Below, piece after piece: positions 7,378-15,328 of a stretch of 64,000 bases of DNA. This DNA comes from an uncultured Alistipes sp. (lineage in GTDB: Bacteria > Bacteroidota > Bacteroidia > Bacteroidales > Rikenellaceae), in contig UQKD01000012.1 in assembly GCA_900541585.1 (NCBI GenBank), forward strand, positions 1 through 64,000. The letters are read 5' to 3'. The notes beneath the pieces were generated by a model. The model made no database searches. It was not told the DNA's origin and worked only from the letters and a program-made list of their open reading frames with translations. Position 1 is the first letter of the stretch. Each line of letters starts with the position of its first letter. The translations under genes and the position numbers were made by a program.

Positions 7378-8597
7378 GACCGGATGGATTCCTGTTTTTC
7401 TGCGGGTTCCTGCTGTGTTTGCGGGGCGTCGGCCGGGGATGTCGGTTCAGCGGCTTCCGGGACTTCGGTTTCCGGAGCGGAGACTTCCGATACAGCGGTT
7501 TTCGGTTCGGCGGCTTCCAATGCGGCGGCCTGCCGTGCGGCCTTTTCCGCCGCCTGGCGGGCTTCCGCGTCGGCGATCAGCGCGCGGCACACCTCTTTGA
7601 CCATTCCGGGACCGTTGTAGACGTAGCCGGTGTAGAGCTGTACGAGGTCGGCCCCGGCGTCGAGCATCGCCCGCACGTCGTCGGCCGACATCAGTCCGCC
7701 GACTCCGATGATGGGGTAGGTGCCGCCCGAGCGGGTGTGGACGCGGTGTACGATCTCCACGGCACGGCGCGTGAGCGGGGCGCCGCCGAGGCGTCCGCTG
7801 CCGATCTTTTCGAGCGCCGTGCGGCTCGTGTGGAGTCCCTCGCGGCTGTGGGTCCCGTTGGTGGCCACGATACCGTCGAGCGGCGTTTCGAGCAGCACGT
7901 CGGTGATCTGGTCGATCACCTCGTCCGGCATGTCGGGCGAGATTTTGAGCATGATCGGCCGGAACTGGTTCTGCCCGCGCCGGAAGTCGAACAGCGGGTT
8001 GAGTATCTGGAGAATATGTTCGCGCGTGTGCGTCGTGCCTTCGCGGCAGGCGTTGTCGCAGCTGATGTTGACGGTGAAATAGTCCGCATACTGGTAGAGG
8101 CTGCGGAAGAGTTTGAGGTAGTCCGCCGGAGCGTTTTCGGCGGGGGTCGAGGTGTTCTTGCCGATGTTGCAGCCCACGATCACGCCGTCGTGCGGGCGCC
8201 GCAGGTGGCGGATGGTGGCTTCCAGCCCGCGGTTCGCGAGTCCGATGCGGTTGATGATGGCGTTGTCCTTCGGGAGGCGGAACACCCGCGGCCGCGGGTT
8301 GCCTGCCTGCGGACGGGGCGTCACGGTTCCTACCTCGACGAATCCGAATCCCAGCGCGGCCAGTTCACGGAACGCCTCGCCGTTGTGGTCGAATCCGGCC
8401 GCCAGTCCGATGGGGTTGGCGAAGCGGATGCCGAACACCTCGCGTTCGAGCGCCGGATGCTCCACGGCGTAGCATTTGCGCAGCAGCCAGCGGCCGCCGG
8501 GTATCAGCCCGATGATGCGCAGCAACAGCAGCACCGCGTGGTGGGCCTGCTCGATGGTAAGCGAGAAAAGTACGGGCTTTATGACTCTCCGGTACAT
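7374..8597 (-). CDS. pyrD: Dihydroorotate dehydrogenase, class 2-like, with extended C-terminal tail
   Basis: This 407-residue protein oxidises dihydroorotate to orotate in pyrimidine synthesis. The N-terminal amphipathic region (about 1-45, FSLTIEQAHHAVLLLLR) is that of quinone-linked, membrane-associated class 2 enzymes. Core motifs are NPIGLAAGFDHNGE (61-74), NRIGLANRG (116-124), TVNISCDNACREG (175-187), LKISPD (217-222), ATNGTH (245-250) and IIGVGGLMSADD (296-307). Two oddities are seen. The catalytic-base position is Cys180 in a CDN context, where classic class 2 enzymes have Ser in SSPN. The last about 65 residues are a low-complexity Ala/Glu/Pro tail not needed for the fold. Start at 8597 is supported by a TACCTTTG box upstream. 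It heads the operon with cinA. Confidence 0.9.
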   Translation of the reverse strand: MYRRVIKPVLFSLTIEQAHHAVLLLLRIIGLIPGGRWLLRKCYAVEHPALEREVFGIRFANPIGLAAGFDHNGEAFRELAALGFGFVEVGTVTPRPQAGNPRPRVFRLPKDNAIINRIGLANRGLEATIRHLRRPHDGVIVGCNIGKNTSTPAENAPADYLKLFRSLYQYADYFTVNISCDNACREGTTHTREHILQILNPLFDFRRGQNQFRPIMLKISPDMPDEVIDQITDVLLETPLDGIVATNGTHSREGLHTSRTALEKIGSGRLGGAPLTRRAVEIVHRVHTRSGGTYPIIGVGGLMSADDVRAMLDAGADLVQLYTGYVYNGPGMVKEVCRALIADAEARQAAEKAARQAAALEAAEPKTAVSEVSAPETEVPEAAEPTSPADAPQTQQEPAEKQESIRS

Positions 8598-8620
8598 GGT
8601 TCTTAACTGATAATCGCGGG

Positions 8621-8628
8621 CAAAGGTA
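8621..8628 (-). promoter_or_regulatory. Promoter -7 box for pyrD-cinA operon
   Basis: The complement reads TACCTTTG, a full match to TAnnTTTG, 23 bases before the pyrD start. No clear TTTG upstream box is visible. Confidence 0.5.
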
Positions 8629-8711
8629 ATTAAAAAAGGACGAATTAGCTAATAAAAAGCGGGTTTCGCCTTTTTCGGACACCGGTGTGTGCGCAATCCG
8701 TGCCGTTTGTG

Positions 8712-9707
8712 CTAAAAATATTCGCGGCGGTAGGCGTAATGGTCGCGCATGGATTCGAAATCCCCGGGCCGCTCCTTGAGGCGGCGGCTTTCGTCCGCGA
8801 TGTTGTATGCCCCGCCGATGGTCCGGCAAAGTTCCTGCCAGGAGATCGGCCGCGGAACCGCCGGGGCGGCCTGGGGCGGATACCACCCGTCGAGCGGCAG
8901 GCCGAAACGTCGGGCCAGCGAGGCGACGGACATGGCCGTGGCGTTGGCCTTGCCCTGCTCGGAATAGCCCGCGATGTGGGGCGTGGCGAGCAGCGCGTTT
9001 TCCAGCAGCGCCGGATCAGGGTTCGGCTCGTGCTCCCAGACGTCGAGCGCCCAGCCGAGACCGCTTCGGAGCAGAGCCTCGCCGTCGACCACCTCCCCGC
9101 GTGAGGAGTTTATGAGGACGGCGCCGGGTTTCATCCGGCCGAACAGGCGGCTGCCGGCCATGTGGCGCGTCGAGGCGTCGAGCGGCGTGTGGAAGGTGAG
9201 AATGTCGGCCTCGCGGGCCACCTCCTCCAGCGGCCGGAACCCGCACCGCTCGCGCTCCTCGCGCGGCGGGTCGCAGCAGACGACGCGGAATCCCCACCCT
9301 TCGGCATACGCTTTCACGAGCGACCCGACGTGCCCCACGCCCACGATCCCCAGCGTGCGTTCGGCGGGCTGCCATCCCTGCGTGCGGGAGAGGTGGACGA
9401 GTGCCGCGCCGACCCATTGCAGCACGCCCCGGGCATTGCAGCCCGCGGCCGTCGTGACTTCGATGCCGTGTGCCGCGCACCACGCCGTGTCGATGTGGTC
9501 GAAGCCGATGGTCGCCGTGGCGATCAGCTTTATGCGCGAACCCTCCAGGAGTTTTTCGTCGCACCGCGTGCGGGTGCGGATCACCAGCGCGTCGGCGTCG
9601 TGCACGGCGGCGGCCGAAATCGCCGTTCCGGGGAGGTATTCCACCTCGGCGAACGGCTCTAGAACGCCCCGCAGAAAGGGTATGGCGCTGTCAGCAATGA
9701 TTTTCAT
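8712..9707 (-). CDS. pdxB: 4-phosphoerythronate dehydrogenase
   Basis: This 331-residue D-2-hydroxyacid dehydrogenase begins MKIIADSAIPFLRG, the characteristic PdxB opening. It oxidises 4-phosphoerythronate in the DXP-independent branch of pyridoxal phosphate synthesis. Visible motifs are ATATIGFDHIDT, the NAD-binding GIVGVGHVGSLV, the catalytic arginine in INSSRGEVVDGEAL, glutamate in DVWEHEP and histidine in ATPHIAGYSEQGKANA, then a C-terminal dimerisation region (about 260-331). The frame stays open far upstream through the divergent gene, but the true start is ATG at 9707: family N-terminus and a TATCTTTG promoter box at 9748-9755 both lie there. Confidence 0.92.
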   Translation of the reverse strand: MKIIADSAIPFLRGVLEPFAEVEYLPGTAISAAAVHDADALVIRTRTRCDEKLLEGSRIKLIATATIGFDHIDTAWCAAHGIEVTTAAGCNARGVLQWVGAALVHLSRTQGWQPAERTLGIVGVGHVGSLVKAYAEGWGFRVVCCDPPREERERCGFRPLEEVAREADILTFHTPLDASTRHMAGSRLFGRMKPGAVLINSSRGEVVDGEALLRSGLGWALDVWEHEPNPDPALLENALLATPHIAGYSEQGKANATAMSVASLARRFGLPLDGWYPPQAAPAVPRPISWQELCRTIGGAYNIADESRRLKERPGDFESMRDHYAYRREYF

Positions 9708-9747
9708 GATACGGGTGTTTTTTCGTCGATTTTCGTCTTTAAGTAAA

Positions 9748-9755
9748 CAAAGATA
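9748..9755 (-). promoter_or_regulatory. Promoter -7 box for pdxB
   Basis: The complement reads TATCTTTG, 41 bases before the pdxB start. Together with the oppositely facing box at 9776-9783 it forms a compact divergent promoter region. Confidence 0.5.
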
Positions 9756-9775
9756 GGTAAAAAATAAAAAATGCG

Positions 9776-9783
9776 TACTTTTG
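9776..9783 (+). promoter_or_regulatory. Promoter -7 box for the ureohydrolase gene
   Basis: TACTTTTG matches TAnnTTTG. Transcription from here would begin near 9790, so the ATG at 9771 would be untranscribed and ATG 9801 is the likely start. Confidence 0.5.
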
Positions 9784-9800
9784 CAGTTCAAAAGCATGTT

Positions 9801-10841
9801 ATGGAACAGAAAATCTTCGACCCGGATGGAGTCGGCGTGGACAACGGAACCTATTTCGGGCTTCCGTTCGCTCCCGAAACGGCGGAACTGGTGCTGATCT
9901 CGGCACCGTGGGACGTGACGGTCTCCTACGGGGCCGGTGCGGCTTATGCCCCCGACGCCGTCATCGAAGCCTCGACGCAGCTGGATTTTTACGATCCGCT
10001 GGCCCCCGGCGCCTGGCGCCGCGGCATCGCTACAGCCGACGTGGACTATTCGCTGCAGGAGTCTTCGCAGCGCCTGCGGACTGACGCCGCACGGGTGATC
10101 GACCACCTCGAAGGGGGCGGCTGCCTGGAGGACGACTATGTCGTGCGCAAGGTCCGCCGCGTCAACGAGGGGTGCATGGCGATGAACGCCAACGTCGAGG
10201 CGCAGGCTTCGCGCTGGCTCGATGCGGGCAAGACCGTGGGGCTGGTCGGCGGCGACCACTCGACGCCTTACGGGCTGATCCGGGCACTGGGCGCGCGCCA
10301 TGCGGCGTTCGGCATCCTGCACGTCGACGCCCACTGCGACCTGCGCGACGCCTACGAGGGGTTTGAGTTTTCCCACGCCTCGGTCATGTTCAACGTCCTG
10401 CGCGACGTGCCGCAGGTGACAAAGATCGCCCAGGTCGCCGTGCGCGACTTCAGCGAGTCGGAGGCCGCGCTGGCCGCTTCCTCCGGGCGCGTCGCCACCT
10501 TCGACGACCTTTCGCTCGCCGCCGCCCTTTTCCGCGGCGAGACGTGGGATGCGCAGTGCCGCCGTATCGTCGACGCGCTGCCGCAGGAGGTCTACGTGAG
10601 TTTCGACATCGACGGACTGACCTTCGAAAACTGCCCTCACACCGGAACGCCGGTTTCCGGCGGCCTCACGTTCAACCAGGCCGTCTGGCTGCTCGACACG
10701 CTCACCCGCTCGGGACGCCGCATCATCGGTTTCGACGTGGTGGAGGTGTGCCCCGCGGCCGACGACCGGATCGACGCCATCACGGGCGCCCGCATGCTCT
10801 GGAAACTCTGCGGGCAGACCCTCAAGTCAAACGAAAAATAA
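9801..10841 (+). CDS. Ureohydrolase (agmatinase/arginase family)
   Basis: This 346-residue protein hydrolyses a guanidino or formimino group using two manganese ions. The metal-ligand motifs are complete: GGDHSTPYG, HVDAHCDLRD, and SFDIDGLTFENCPHTGTPVSGGLTF split around the DxD pair. The family covers agmatinase, arginase and formimidoylglutamase, and the substrate cannot be fixed from sequence. A role in polyamine or arginine metabolism is likely. A start ten residues further upstream (9771) is open but would lie before the predicted transcription start, so 9801 is preferred. nhaA follows after 12 bases on the same strand, probably in one transcript. Confidence 0.85.
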   Translation: MEQKIFDPDGVGVDNGTYFGLPFAPETAELVLISAPWDVTVSYGAGAAYAPDAVIEASTQLDFYDPLAPGAWRRGIATADVDYSLQESSQRLRTDAARVIDHLEGGGCLEDDYVVRKVRRVNEGCMAMNANVEAQASRWLDAGKTVGLVGGDHSTPYGLIRALGARHAAFGILHVDAHCDLRDAYEGFEFSHASVMFNVLRDVPQVTKIAQVAVRDFSESEAALAASSGRVATFDDLSLAAALFRGETWDAQCRRIVDALPQEVYVSFDIDGLTFENCPHTGTPVSGGLTFNQAVWLLDTLTRSGRRIIGFDVVEVCPAADDRIDAITGARMLWKLCGQTLKSNEK

Positions 10842-10853
10842 AACGACTGATAA

Positions 10854-12251
10854 ATGCGACTTTTTTCGATGTACCGCTGGGTCCGCCAGCGACACATGAT
10901 GGGGCTTCGGGGCCGCAACTTCCTGGAAGCGCCCTGGGCCGGAGGCGTGGTGCTGCTGGTGTGCGTGATCGCCGCCATGCTGCTGGCCAACCTCCCCGCG
11001 ACCAAACTCTACTACCACCACCTGCTGGAGACCGACCTCTCGCTGATGGTCCGTTCGCCGGACGGGGTGATCGACTGGATCTTCCCGCGGGGCATGACCG
11101 TCGAGAAGTTCATCAACGACGGGCTGATGGTGATTTTCTTCTTTGCCGTGGGTCTCGAGATCAAGCGCGAGATCGTCTGCGGTCAGCTCTCGTCCGCACG
11201 CCGGGCCATCCTTCCTGTGCTGGCGGCCGCGGGCGGCATGCTGGTTCCTGCGATATTCTTCACGGCGTTCAACCACGGTACGATGGCCGCAAACGGCTGG
11301 GGAATCCCCACCGCCACGGACATCGCCTTCGCCATCGGCATCCTCTCGATGCTGGGCAACCGGGTTCCCGTGTCGCTCAAAATCTTCCTCACGGCGCTGG
11401 CCATCGCCGACGACCTGGGGGCCATCCTGGTCATCGCGCTCTTCTACGGGGGCAAGGTGCAGATCGGCTGCCTGCTGGTGGCGCTGGTCATCATGCTGGG
11501 GGTCTACTTCATGAAACAGATGGGCGAGAAGCGCATGTTCTCCTACCTGGTCCCGGCCTTCGTGGTCTGGGGGCTGTTCTACTACTCGGGCGTCCACTCG
11601 ACCATCTCGGGCGTGGCGATGGCCCTGCTGATCCCGATGGAACCGCGTTACAGCAAGGAGTATTTCGCCCATAAGATGCGCTGGCTCAATGCGCTGATGC
11701 TCCGTGCCGCCTCGCACGAGGATTTCCCCAACGAGGAACAGCGGTTCTACCTGCGGCGCATGCACGACCTGTCGGCCAACTCGGTGGGCATGAGCTACCG
11801 CCTGGAACACGGACTGGCGCCCTACGTCACGTTCCTGATCATGCCGGTCTTCGCGCTGGCGAACGCCGGCGTCGAGATCACGTCGTTCGAATACCTCAAT
11901 ATTTTCCACTATTCGCCCGAAATCGGTTCGATCGGCATGGGCGTCTTCTTCGGCCTTGTCCTCGGCAAGCCGCTGGGCATTTTCCTCGCCAGCTGGGGTG
12001 CCGTTAAGACTGGTCTGGCCGAGCTGCCCGAGGGGGCTACATGGCGCATGCTGCTGGCCGTGGCCTGCCTGGGCGGTATCGGCTTCACGATGTCGCTGTT
12101 CGTCGATTCGCTGGCCTTCACCGACCCCGACCTGGTCGACCGCGGCAAGATCGCGATCCTGATGGGTTCGCTGGCTGCCGCCGTCGTGGGGTGCCTGCTG
12201 ATCCTGGCCTTTTCGGTGAAAAACCGCCGGACCCGGCAGGACGGGCGGTAG
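10854..12251 (+). CDS. nhaA: Na+/H+ antiporter NhaA
   Basis: This 465-residue inner-membrane protein exchanges external protons for internal sodium. Diagnostic segments are INDGLMVIFFFAVGLEIKRE (about 83-102), GWGIPTATDIAFAIGILSML, and FLTALAIADDLGAILVIALF holding the paired transport aspartates. The last helices include GIGFTMSLFVDSLAF. It is longer than the E. coli protein because of a cytoplasmic stretch after about residue 265 (PRYSKEYFAHK to YRLEHGLAP), a form often seen in Bacteroidota. It is close behind the ureohydrolase; polyamine or ammonia output and pH control could be linked, but that is conjecture. Confidence 0.94.
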   Translation: MRLFSMYRWVRQRHMMGLRGRNFLEAPWAGGVVLLVCVIAAMLLANLPATKLYYHHLLETDLSLMVRSPDGVIDWIFPRGMTVEKFINDGLMVIFFFAVGLEIKREIVCGQLSSARRAILPVLAAAGGMLVPAIFFTAFNHGTMAANGWGIPTATDIAFAIGILSMLGNRVPVSLKIFLTALAIADDLGAILVIALFYGGKVQIGCLLVALVIMLGVYFMKQMGEKRMFSYLVPAFVVWGLFYYSGVHSTISGVAMALLIPMEPRYSKEYFAHKMRWLNALMLRAASHEDFPNEEQRFYLRRMHDLSANSVGMSYRLEHGLAPYVTFLIMPVFALANAGVEITSFEYLNIFHYSPEIGSIGMGVFFGLVLGKPLGIFLASWGAVKTGLAELPEGATWRMLLAVACLGGIGFTMSLFVDSLAFTDPDLVDRGKIAILMGSLAAAVVGCLLILAFSVKNRRTRQDGR

Positions 12252-12389
12252 CTATCCGCCGCCTGCGCGGCCTTTGCCGGAAATGGCGCCCGGTCCGGAC
12301 CGGCGCGGCAGAATGCGGGGAGGGACACTCGCCCTGCATTGGTATCGGCTTCGCCTTCAATGGACTGCGGTTCGGCAAAGGCAAATAAA

Positions 12390-12421
12390 TTTGCTTCTGC
12401 CCGCACCTTGCACTATCTTTG
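12390..12421 (+). promoter_or_regulatory. Promoter for first FKBP-type lipoprotein
   Basis: TTTG at 12390-12393 and TATCTTTG at 12414-12421 are separated by 20 bases, matching the Bacteroidota housekeeping consensus. The region around the -7 box is nearly identical to that upstream of the second FKBP gene (13329-13336). Confidence 0.65.
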
Positions 12422-12437
12422 CAAAAAAGATTCGATA

Positions 12438-13148
12438 ATGATGAAAAAGACCTTCCCGATCCTCCCGGTCCTCGTGCTGCTGCTGGCCGGAGCCTGCTCG
12501 AAAAACTCGGGCGGAGGCGGCGTGAAACTCCGGAACGATACCGATTCGGTGGCCTACGTCATCGGCATGAACGTGGGCATGAACCTGCTGAGAATGGATT
12601 CGACGATCAACGTCAATGCCGTCTGCGAAGGTATCCGCGACATTTTCCGCGGCAATCCCAAGCTCTCGGCGGCCGATGCCGAGACGTTCTATCTGAGCTA
12701 CGTGAACTACGCCCTTCCCGAGAAGGCCCGCGCCTATGAGGAGCAGTTCCTCCTCGACATCGCCAAGTCGAACCGCTCCTATGCCCGCACCTCGTCGGGC
12801 GTGACCTACACGGTTACGGCTGTCGGCGACCAGAACCTGATTCCCACTTCCGAGCGAGACAGCGTGGCCCTGCGGTGGGTGATCCGCACGGCGGCGGGCG
12901 ACGAGATCACCTCCTCCTACGAGCGGGGGGATACGGTGCGTTCGCTGGTCCGCAACCTGCGCCGCGGGGTGCAGGAGAGCGTGAAACTCATCGGCAAGGG
13001 CGGCAAGATCAACGCCTGGATGCCTTCGTCGGCAGCCTACGGCGCCGAGGGCGACAAGGAGCTGGGCGTGGCTCCCAATGCGACGCTTTATTTCGAGATC
13101 GAACTCGTCGACCTCGACAAATACGCGACCCGGTCGCGGCGGCGTTAA
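12438..13148 (+). CDS. FKBP-type peptidyl-prolyl isomerase-like lipoprotein
   Basis: This 236-residue protein starts MMKKTFPIL with lipobox LAGACS, so it is a predicted periplasm-facing lipoprotein. An FKBP N-terminal dimerisation-type region (about 35-115: DSVAYVIGMNVGMNLLRM) precedes a divergent FKBP fold (about 140-232: VIRTAAGDEITSSYERGD, GVQESVKLIGKGGKINAWMPSSAAYG, YFEIELVDLDKY). Several aromatic residues of a standard isomerase pocket are not evident, so it may act mainly as a chaperone. The upstream frame is open to 12339 but that part lies before the promoter. A second, fuller FKBP gene with a matching promoter follows. Confidence 0.85.
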   Translation: MMKKTFPILPVLVLLLAGACSKNSGGGGVKLRNDTDSVAYVIGMNVGMNLLRMDSTINVNAVCEGIRDIFRGNPKLSAADAETFYLSYVNYALPEKARAYEEQFLLDIAKSNRSYARTSSGVTYTVTAVGDQNLIPTSERDSVALRWVIRTAAGDEITSSYERGDTVRSLVRNLRRGVQESVKLIGKGGKINAWMPSSAAYGAEGDKELGVAPNATLYFEIELVDLDKYATRSRRR

Positions 13149-13244
13149 CGGTCCGGTCGGCGGCAGCGGTTCCGCGGCCGAACGGGCGGGCCGGGGATTT
13201 CGCCAAAATAGTTGCTCGGAATCATTTCGTTAACAAAATTTTTA

Positions 13245-13336
13245 TATCTTTGCGGGGAATAAACCCCCGCTTGGATAGGCGGCGCCTCGGCAGAGTCGAA
13301 TAAATTCACCTCTGTGCCCGGCTTGCACTATCTTTG
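13245..13336 (+). promoter_or_regulatory. Two candidate -7 boxes for the second FKBP gene
   Basis: TATCTTTG occurs at 13245-13252 and again at 13329-13336. The second sits in a stretch resembling the promoter of the preceding FKBP gene (TTGCACTATCTTTGC in both). The first may give a longer leader of about 120 bases. Confidence 0.5.
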
Positions 13337-13383
13337 CGCATACGATTTGAAAGGCAAACATCAAATACATAGTAAAAACAACA

Positions 13384-14496
13384 ATGAAAAAAATCTTTTT
13401 TGCTGCGGCGCTCGCGGGTGCTGCAATGCTCGCCTCCTGCGGAGGAAACAAGGGCGGGGTACAGCTGGGCAGTCTGTCCGAGTTCGACTCGCTGTCGTAT
13501 TCGCTCGGAGCCAACATCGGCTATGGCATGAGCTACGAAATGAAGGATATTCCGTTCGATTTCAAGGCTGTGGACAAGGGCGTCCGGGAAGGCGCTCTGG
13601 GCAAGGCCACCCAGGAGCATGACAAATCGCTCGATATGCTGCGCGAATATTTCATGACCAAGCGCGGCGAGCGTGCGCAGGCCGTGGCGCAGAAGCGTGC
13701 CGAGGCGGACAGCGTACGCCTGGCCGGCGGCGACACGACGAAGGTGGAGTATCCCGCCGCCGATCCCGACATGTTCGAGAGCGAGGAGGAGCGTACCGAA
13801 ATCTCCTATGCCTTCGGTAACGACATCGGTTACAACATTGCACAGAGCGGCATGCCCATCCAGCTGGTCTGGATCGGCGAGGCCATGCAGAACGTGCGCG
13901 ACAACAACGCCAAGATGACCGAGGACGAGGTGAACCAGTACCTGCAATACTACTTCATGGTGAAGCGTCCGGCCGAGAACGCCGAGGCTTCGAAGGCGTG
14001 GCTGGAGAAAATGGAGAAGAAGTCGGGCGTGAAGAAGACCGAGTCGGGTCTGCTCTATAAGGTTACCGACGCCGGCGACGCTTCGGTGATGCCCAAGGAT
14101 CCGCGCGACGTGGTGAAGGTGCACTATACGGGCCGTACCCGCGAGGGCAAGGTGTTCGACACCTCGAAGTTCGCCAACCGCTCGAAGGAGCAGCAGGAGA
14201 TGATCAAGAAGCAGCGTCCCGATGATTTCGACAAGGACGAACCCGTCGAGTTCCCGCTCAACCGGGTGATTCCCGGGTGGACCGAGGGCCTGCAGCTGGT
14301 GGGCAAGGGCGGTACGATCACGCTCTGGATTCCCGCCGATCTGGCTTACGGTGCACGCGGTGCAGGCCGTGACATCGGTCCCAACGAGGCCCTGGAGTTC
14401 GAGGTCGAGCTGATCGACGTCACTCCCTATGTGGAGCCTGCTCCGGCTGATTCGACCGCAACGGCCGAGAAGCCCGAGGTTGCTCCCGCAAAATAG
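13384..14496 (+). CDS. FKBP-type peptidyl-prolyl isomerase lipoprotein
   Basis: This 370-residue predicted lipoprotein (lipobox LASCGG) assists folding of exported proteins. Two FKBP N-terminal helical modules are visible (FDSLSYSLGANIGYGMSYEM at about 34-53 and EISYAFGNDIGYNIAQSG at about 139-156), followed by the isomerase domain (about 225-345): SGLLYKV, VKVHYTGRTREGKVFDTS, FPLNRVIPGWTEGLQLVGKG, LWIPADLAYG and FEVELIDV. Unlike the neighbour upstream, the classic VHYTG, FDTS and VIPGW elements are kept. The tail is Pro/Ala/Thr-rich. The doubled N-terminal module is uncommon and suggests internal duplication. A strong terminator follows. Confidence 0.93.
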   Translation: MKKIFFAAALAGAAMLASCGGNKGGVQLGSLSEFDSLSYSLGANIGYGMSYEMKDIPFDFKAVDKGVREGALGKATQEHDKSLDMLREYFMTKRGERAQAVAQKRAEADSVRLAGGDTTKVEYPAADPDMFESEEERTEISYAFGNDIGYNIAQSGMPIQLVWIGEAMQNVRDNNAKMTEDEVNQYLQYYFMVKRPAENAEASKAWLEKMEKKSGVKKTESGLLYKVTDAGDASVMPKDPRDVVKVHYTGRTREGKVFDTSKFANRSKEQQEMIKKQRPDDFDKDEPVEFPLNRVIPGWTEGLQLVGKGGTITLWIPADLAYGARGAGRDIGPNEALEFEVELIDVTPYVEPAPADSTATAEKPEVAPAK

Positions 14497-14513
14497 TCGG
14501 ACCGCGAAAGATG

Positions 14514-14547
14514 AATCCGGATGTGCTTTCGGCGCATCCGGATTTTT
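14514..14547 (+). terminator. Terminator after the second FKBP gene
   Basis: AATCCGGATGTGC and GGCGCATCCGGATT form a long hairpin with a TTTC loop followed by TTTTTT. Confidence 0.85.
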
Positions 14548-14565
14548 TATAATAGGGTGTATAAA

Positions 14566-14603
14566 AAGACTCCGGTCTTCGAATCATCGAAGACCGGAGT
14601 CTT
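14566..14603. terminator. Bidirectional terminator, serves the DUF3127 gene
   Basis: A perfect 17-base inverted repeat (AAGACTCCGGTCTTCGA, loop ATCA) is flanked by A and T runs. It ends 15 bases past the stop of the leftward DUF3127 gene, so it mainly ends that transcript. Confidence 0.85.
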
Positions 14604-14617
14604 TCGGCTGGGTCCGT

Positions 14618-14980
14618 TTAGAACGGCAGGTCGTCGACCTGTGCGGGCGAGGAAGCGTAAGAAGGTTCCTCGGCGATGGGCGGCATGTCGGGCATCGGGG
14701 CTGCCGCGGTCTCCTGCTTGGGCTGCAGACGCCATGCGCGGATGTCGGTGTACCAGCGGCCGTTGTATTCGCGCGACTCGATGTTGACCGAGACGTTGTA
14801 GGCCGAACCCTCTTTCAGACGGGCCACGTCTTCGGGCTTGTTGAAGAACGTAACGCAGATTTTGCGCGCGAAAGAGCCTTCGTTCATTTCGAAAACCACA
14901 TCCTGACGCTGCCACTCACCGCGTGCCGACGTTCCCTTCGTCACGGGCAGTATTTTGTAAACGGTTCCTTCGAATTCCAT
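14618..14980 (-). CDS. DUF3127 protein, OB-fold-like with an SSB-type acidic tip
   Basis: This 120-residue protein starts MEFEGTVYKILPVTKG and shows the DUF3127 pattern: GEWQRQDVVFEM, KICVTFFNKPEDVARLKEGS, VNIESREYNGRWYTDIRAWR. The fold is thought to be OB-like, as in single-strand DNA-binding proteins. After a Pro/Ala/Ser-rich linker (about 88-112) it ends in VDDLPF, closely resembling the DDDIPF tip by which SSB recruits partner proteins. Nucleic-acid binding is thus a reasonable guess. The frame is open to 15196, but the start at 14980 matches the family and lies just downstream of a TACCTTTG box. Confidence 0.85.
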   Translation of the reverse strand: MEFEGTVYKILPVTKGTSARGEWQRQDVVFEMNEGSFARKICVTFFNKPEDVARLKEGSAYNVSVNIESREYNGRWYTDIRAWRLQPKQETAAAPMPDMPPIAEEPSYASSPAQVDDLPF

Positions 14981-15004
14981 AGTATAAATAGGGTTTGTTT
15001 GTGG

Positions 15005-15012
15005 CAAAGGTA
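15005..15012 (-). promoter_or_regulatory. Promoter -7 box for the DUF3127 gene
   Basis: The complement reads TACCTTTG, 24 bases before the start codon. Confidence 0.5.
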
Positions 15013-15159
15013 GCAATTTTCCGGGACATTCGGAGCCTTTTCCGCGGAAAAAACGTCTGACGTCCGAAGATCGGCGGATGCGGCATTCCTGTCCCGGAAC
15101 CGCGGCGTGCGTCCCGTCCCGCTCGGCTCCGTCGAAGGTCCCGTCCCTTTCCTTTTGCC

Positions 15160-15175
15160 GCCTGTTGCAACAGGC
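15160..15175. promoter_or_regulatory. Perfect 16-base palindrome, possible operator
   Basis: GCCTGTTGCAACAGGC is perfectly self-complementary. It lies in the 348-base divergent region between the DUF3127 gene and the EEP gene, about 60 bases upstream of the rightward -7 box. No T run follows, so a terminator is unlikely. Confidence 0.4.
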
Positions 15176-15210
15176 ATCGCGCTGTAATCTGTGCAAAAAG
15201 CAGAGGCCGG

Positions 15211-15243
15211 TTTGCTTTTTTTGCTTTTTTTGAATTATCTTTG
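15211..15243 (+). promoter_or_regulatory. Promoter for the EEP-SGNH gene pair
   Basis: TTTG at 15211-15214 and TATCTTTG at 15236-15243 are 21 bases apart. The leader to the ATG at 15329 is about 80 bases. Confidence 0.55.
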
Positions 15244-15328
15244 GTGCCGTAACGATATTTTTGTGTCGGAGAGTTCGCCGGACCGTCCGGTTTCGGATTC
15301 GTCCGGCTTGCTGGCATCCTTGTTCATT

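Noticed and set aside
9708..10640. N-terminal extension of pdxB through the divergent ureohydrolase gene
   Set aside because: The frame is open by chance. The PdxB family start and promoter box place the true start at 9707.
12258..12330. Palindrome CGGTCCGGACCG after nhaA as a terminator
   Set aside because: No T run follows and the surrounding GC-rich sequence makes short palindromes common.
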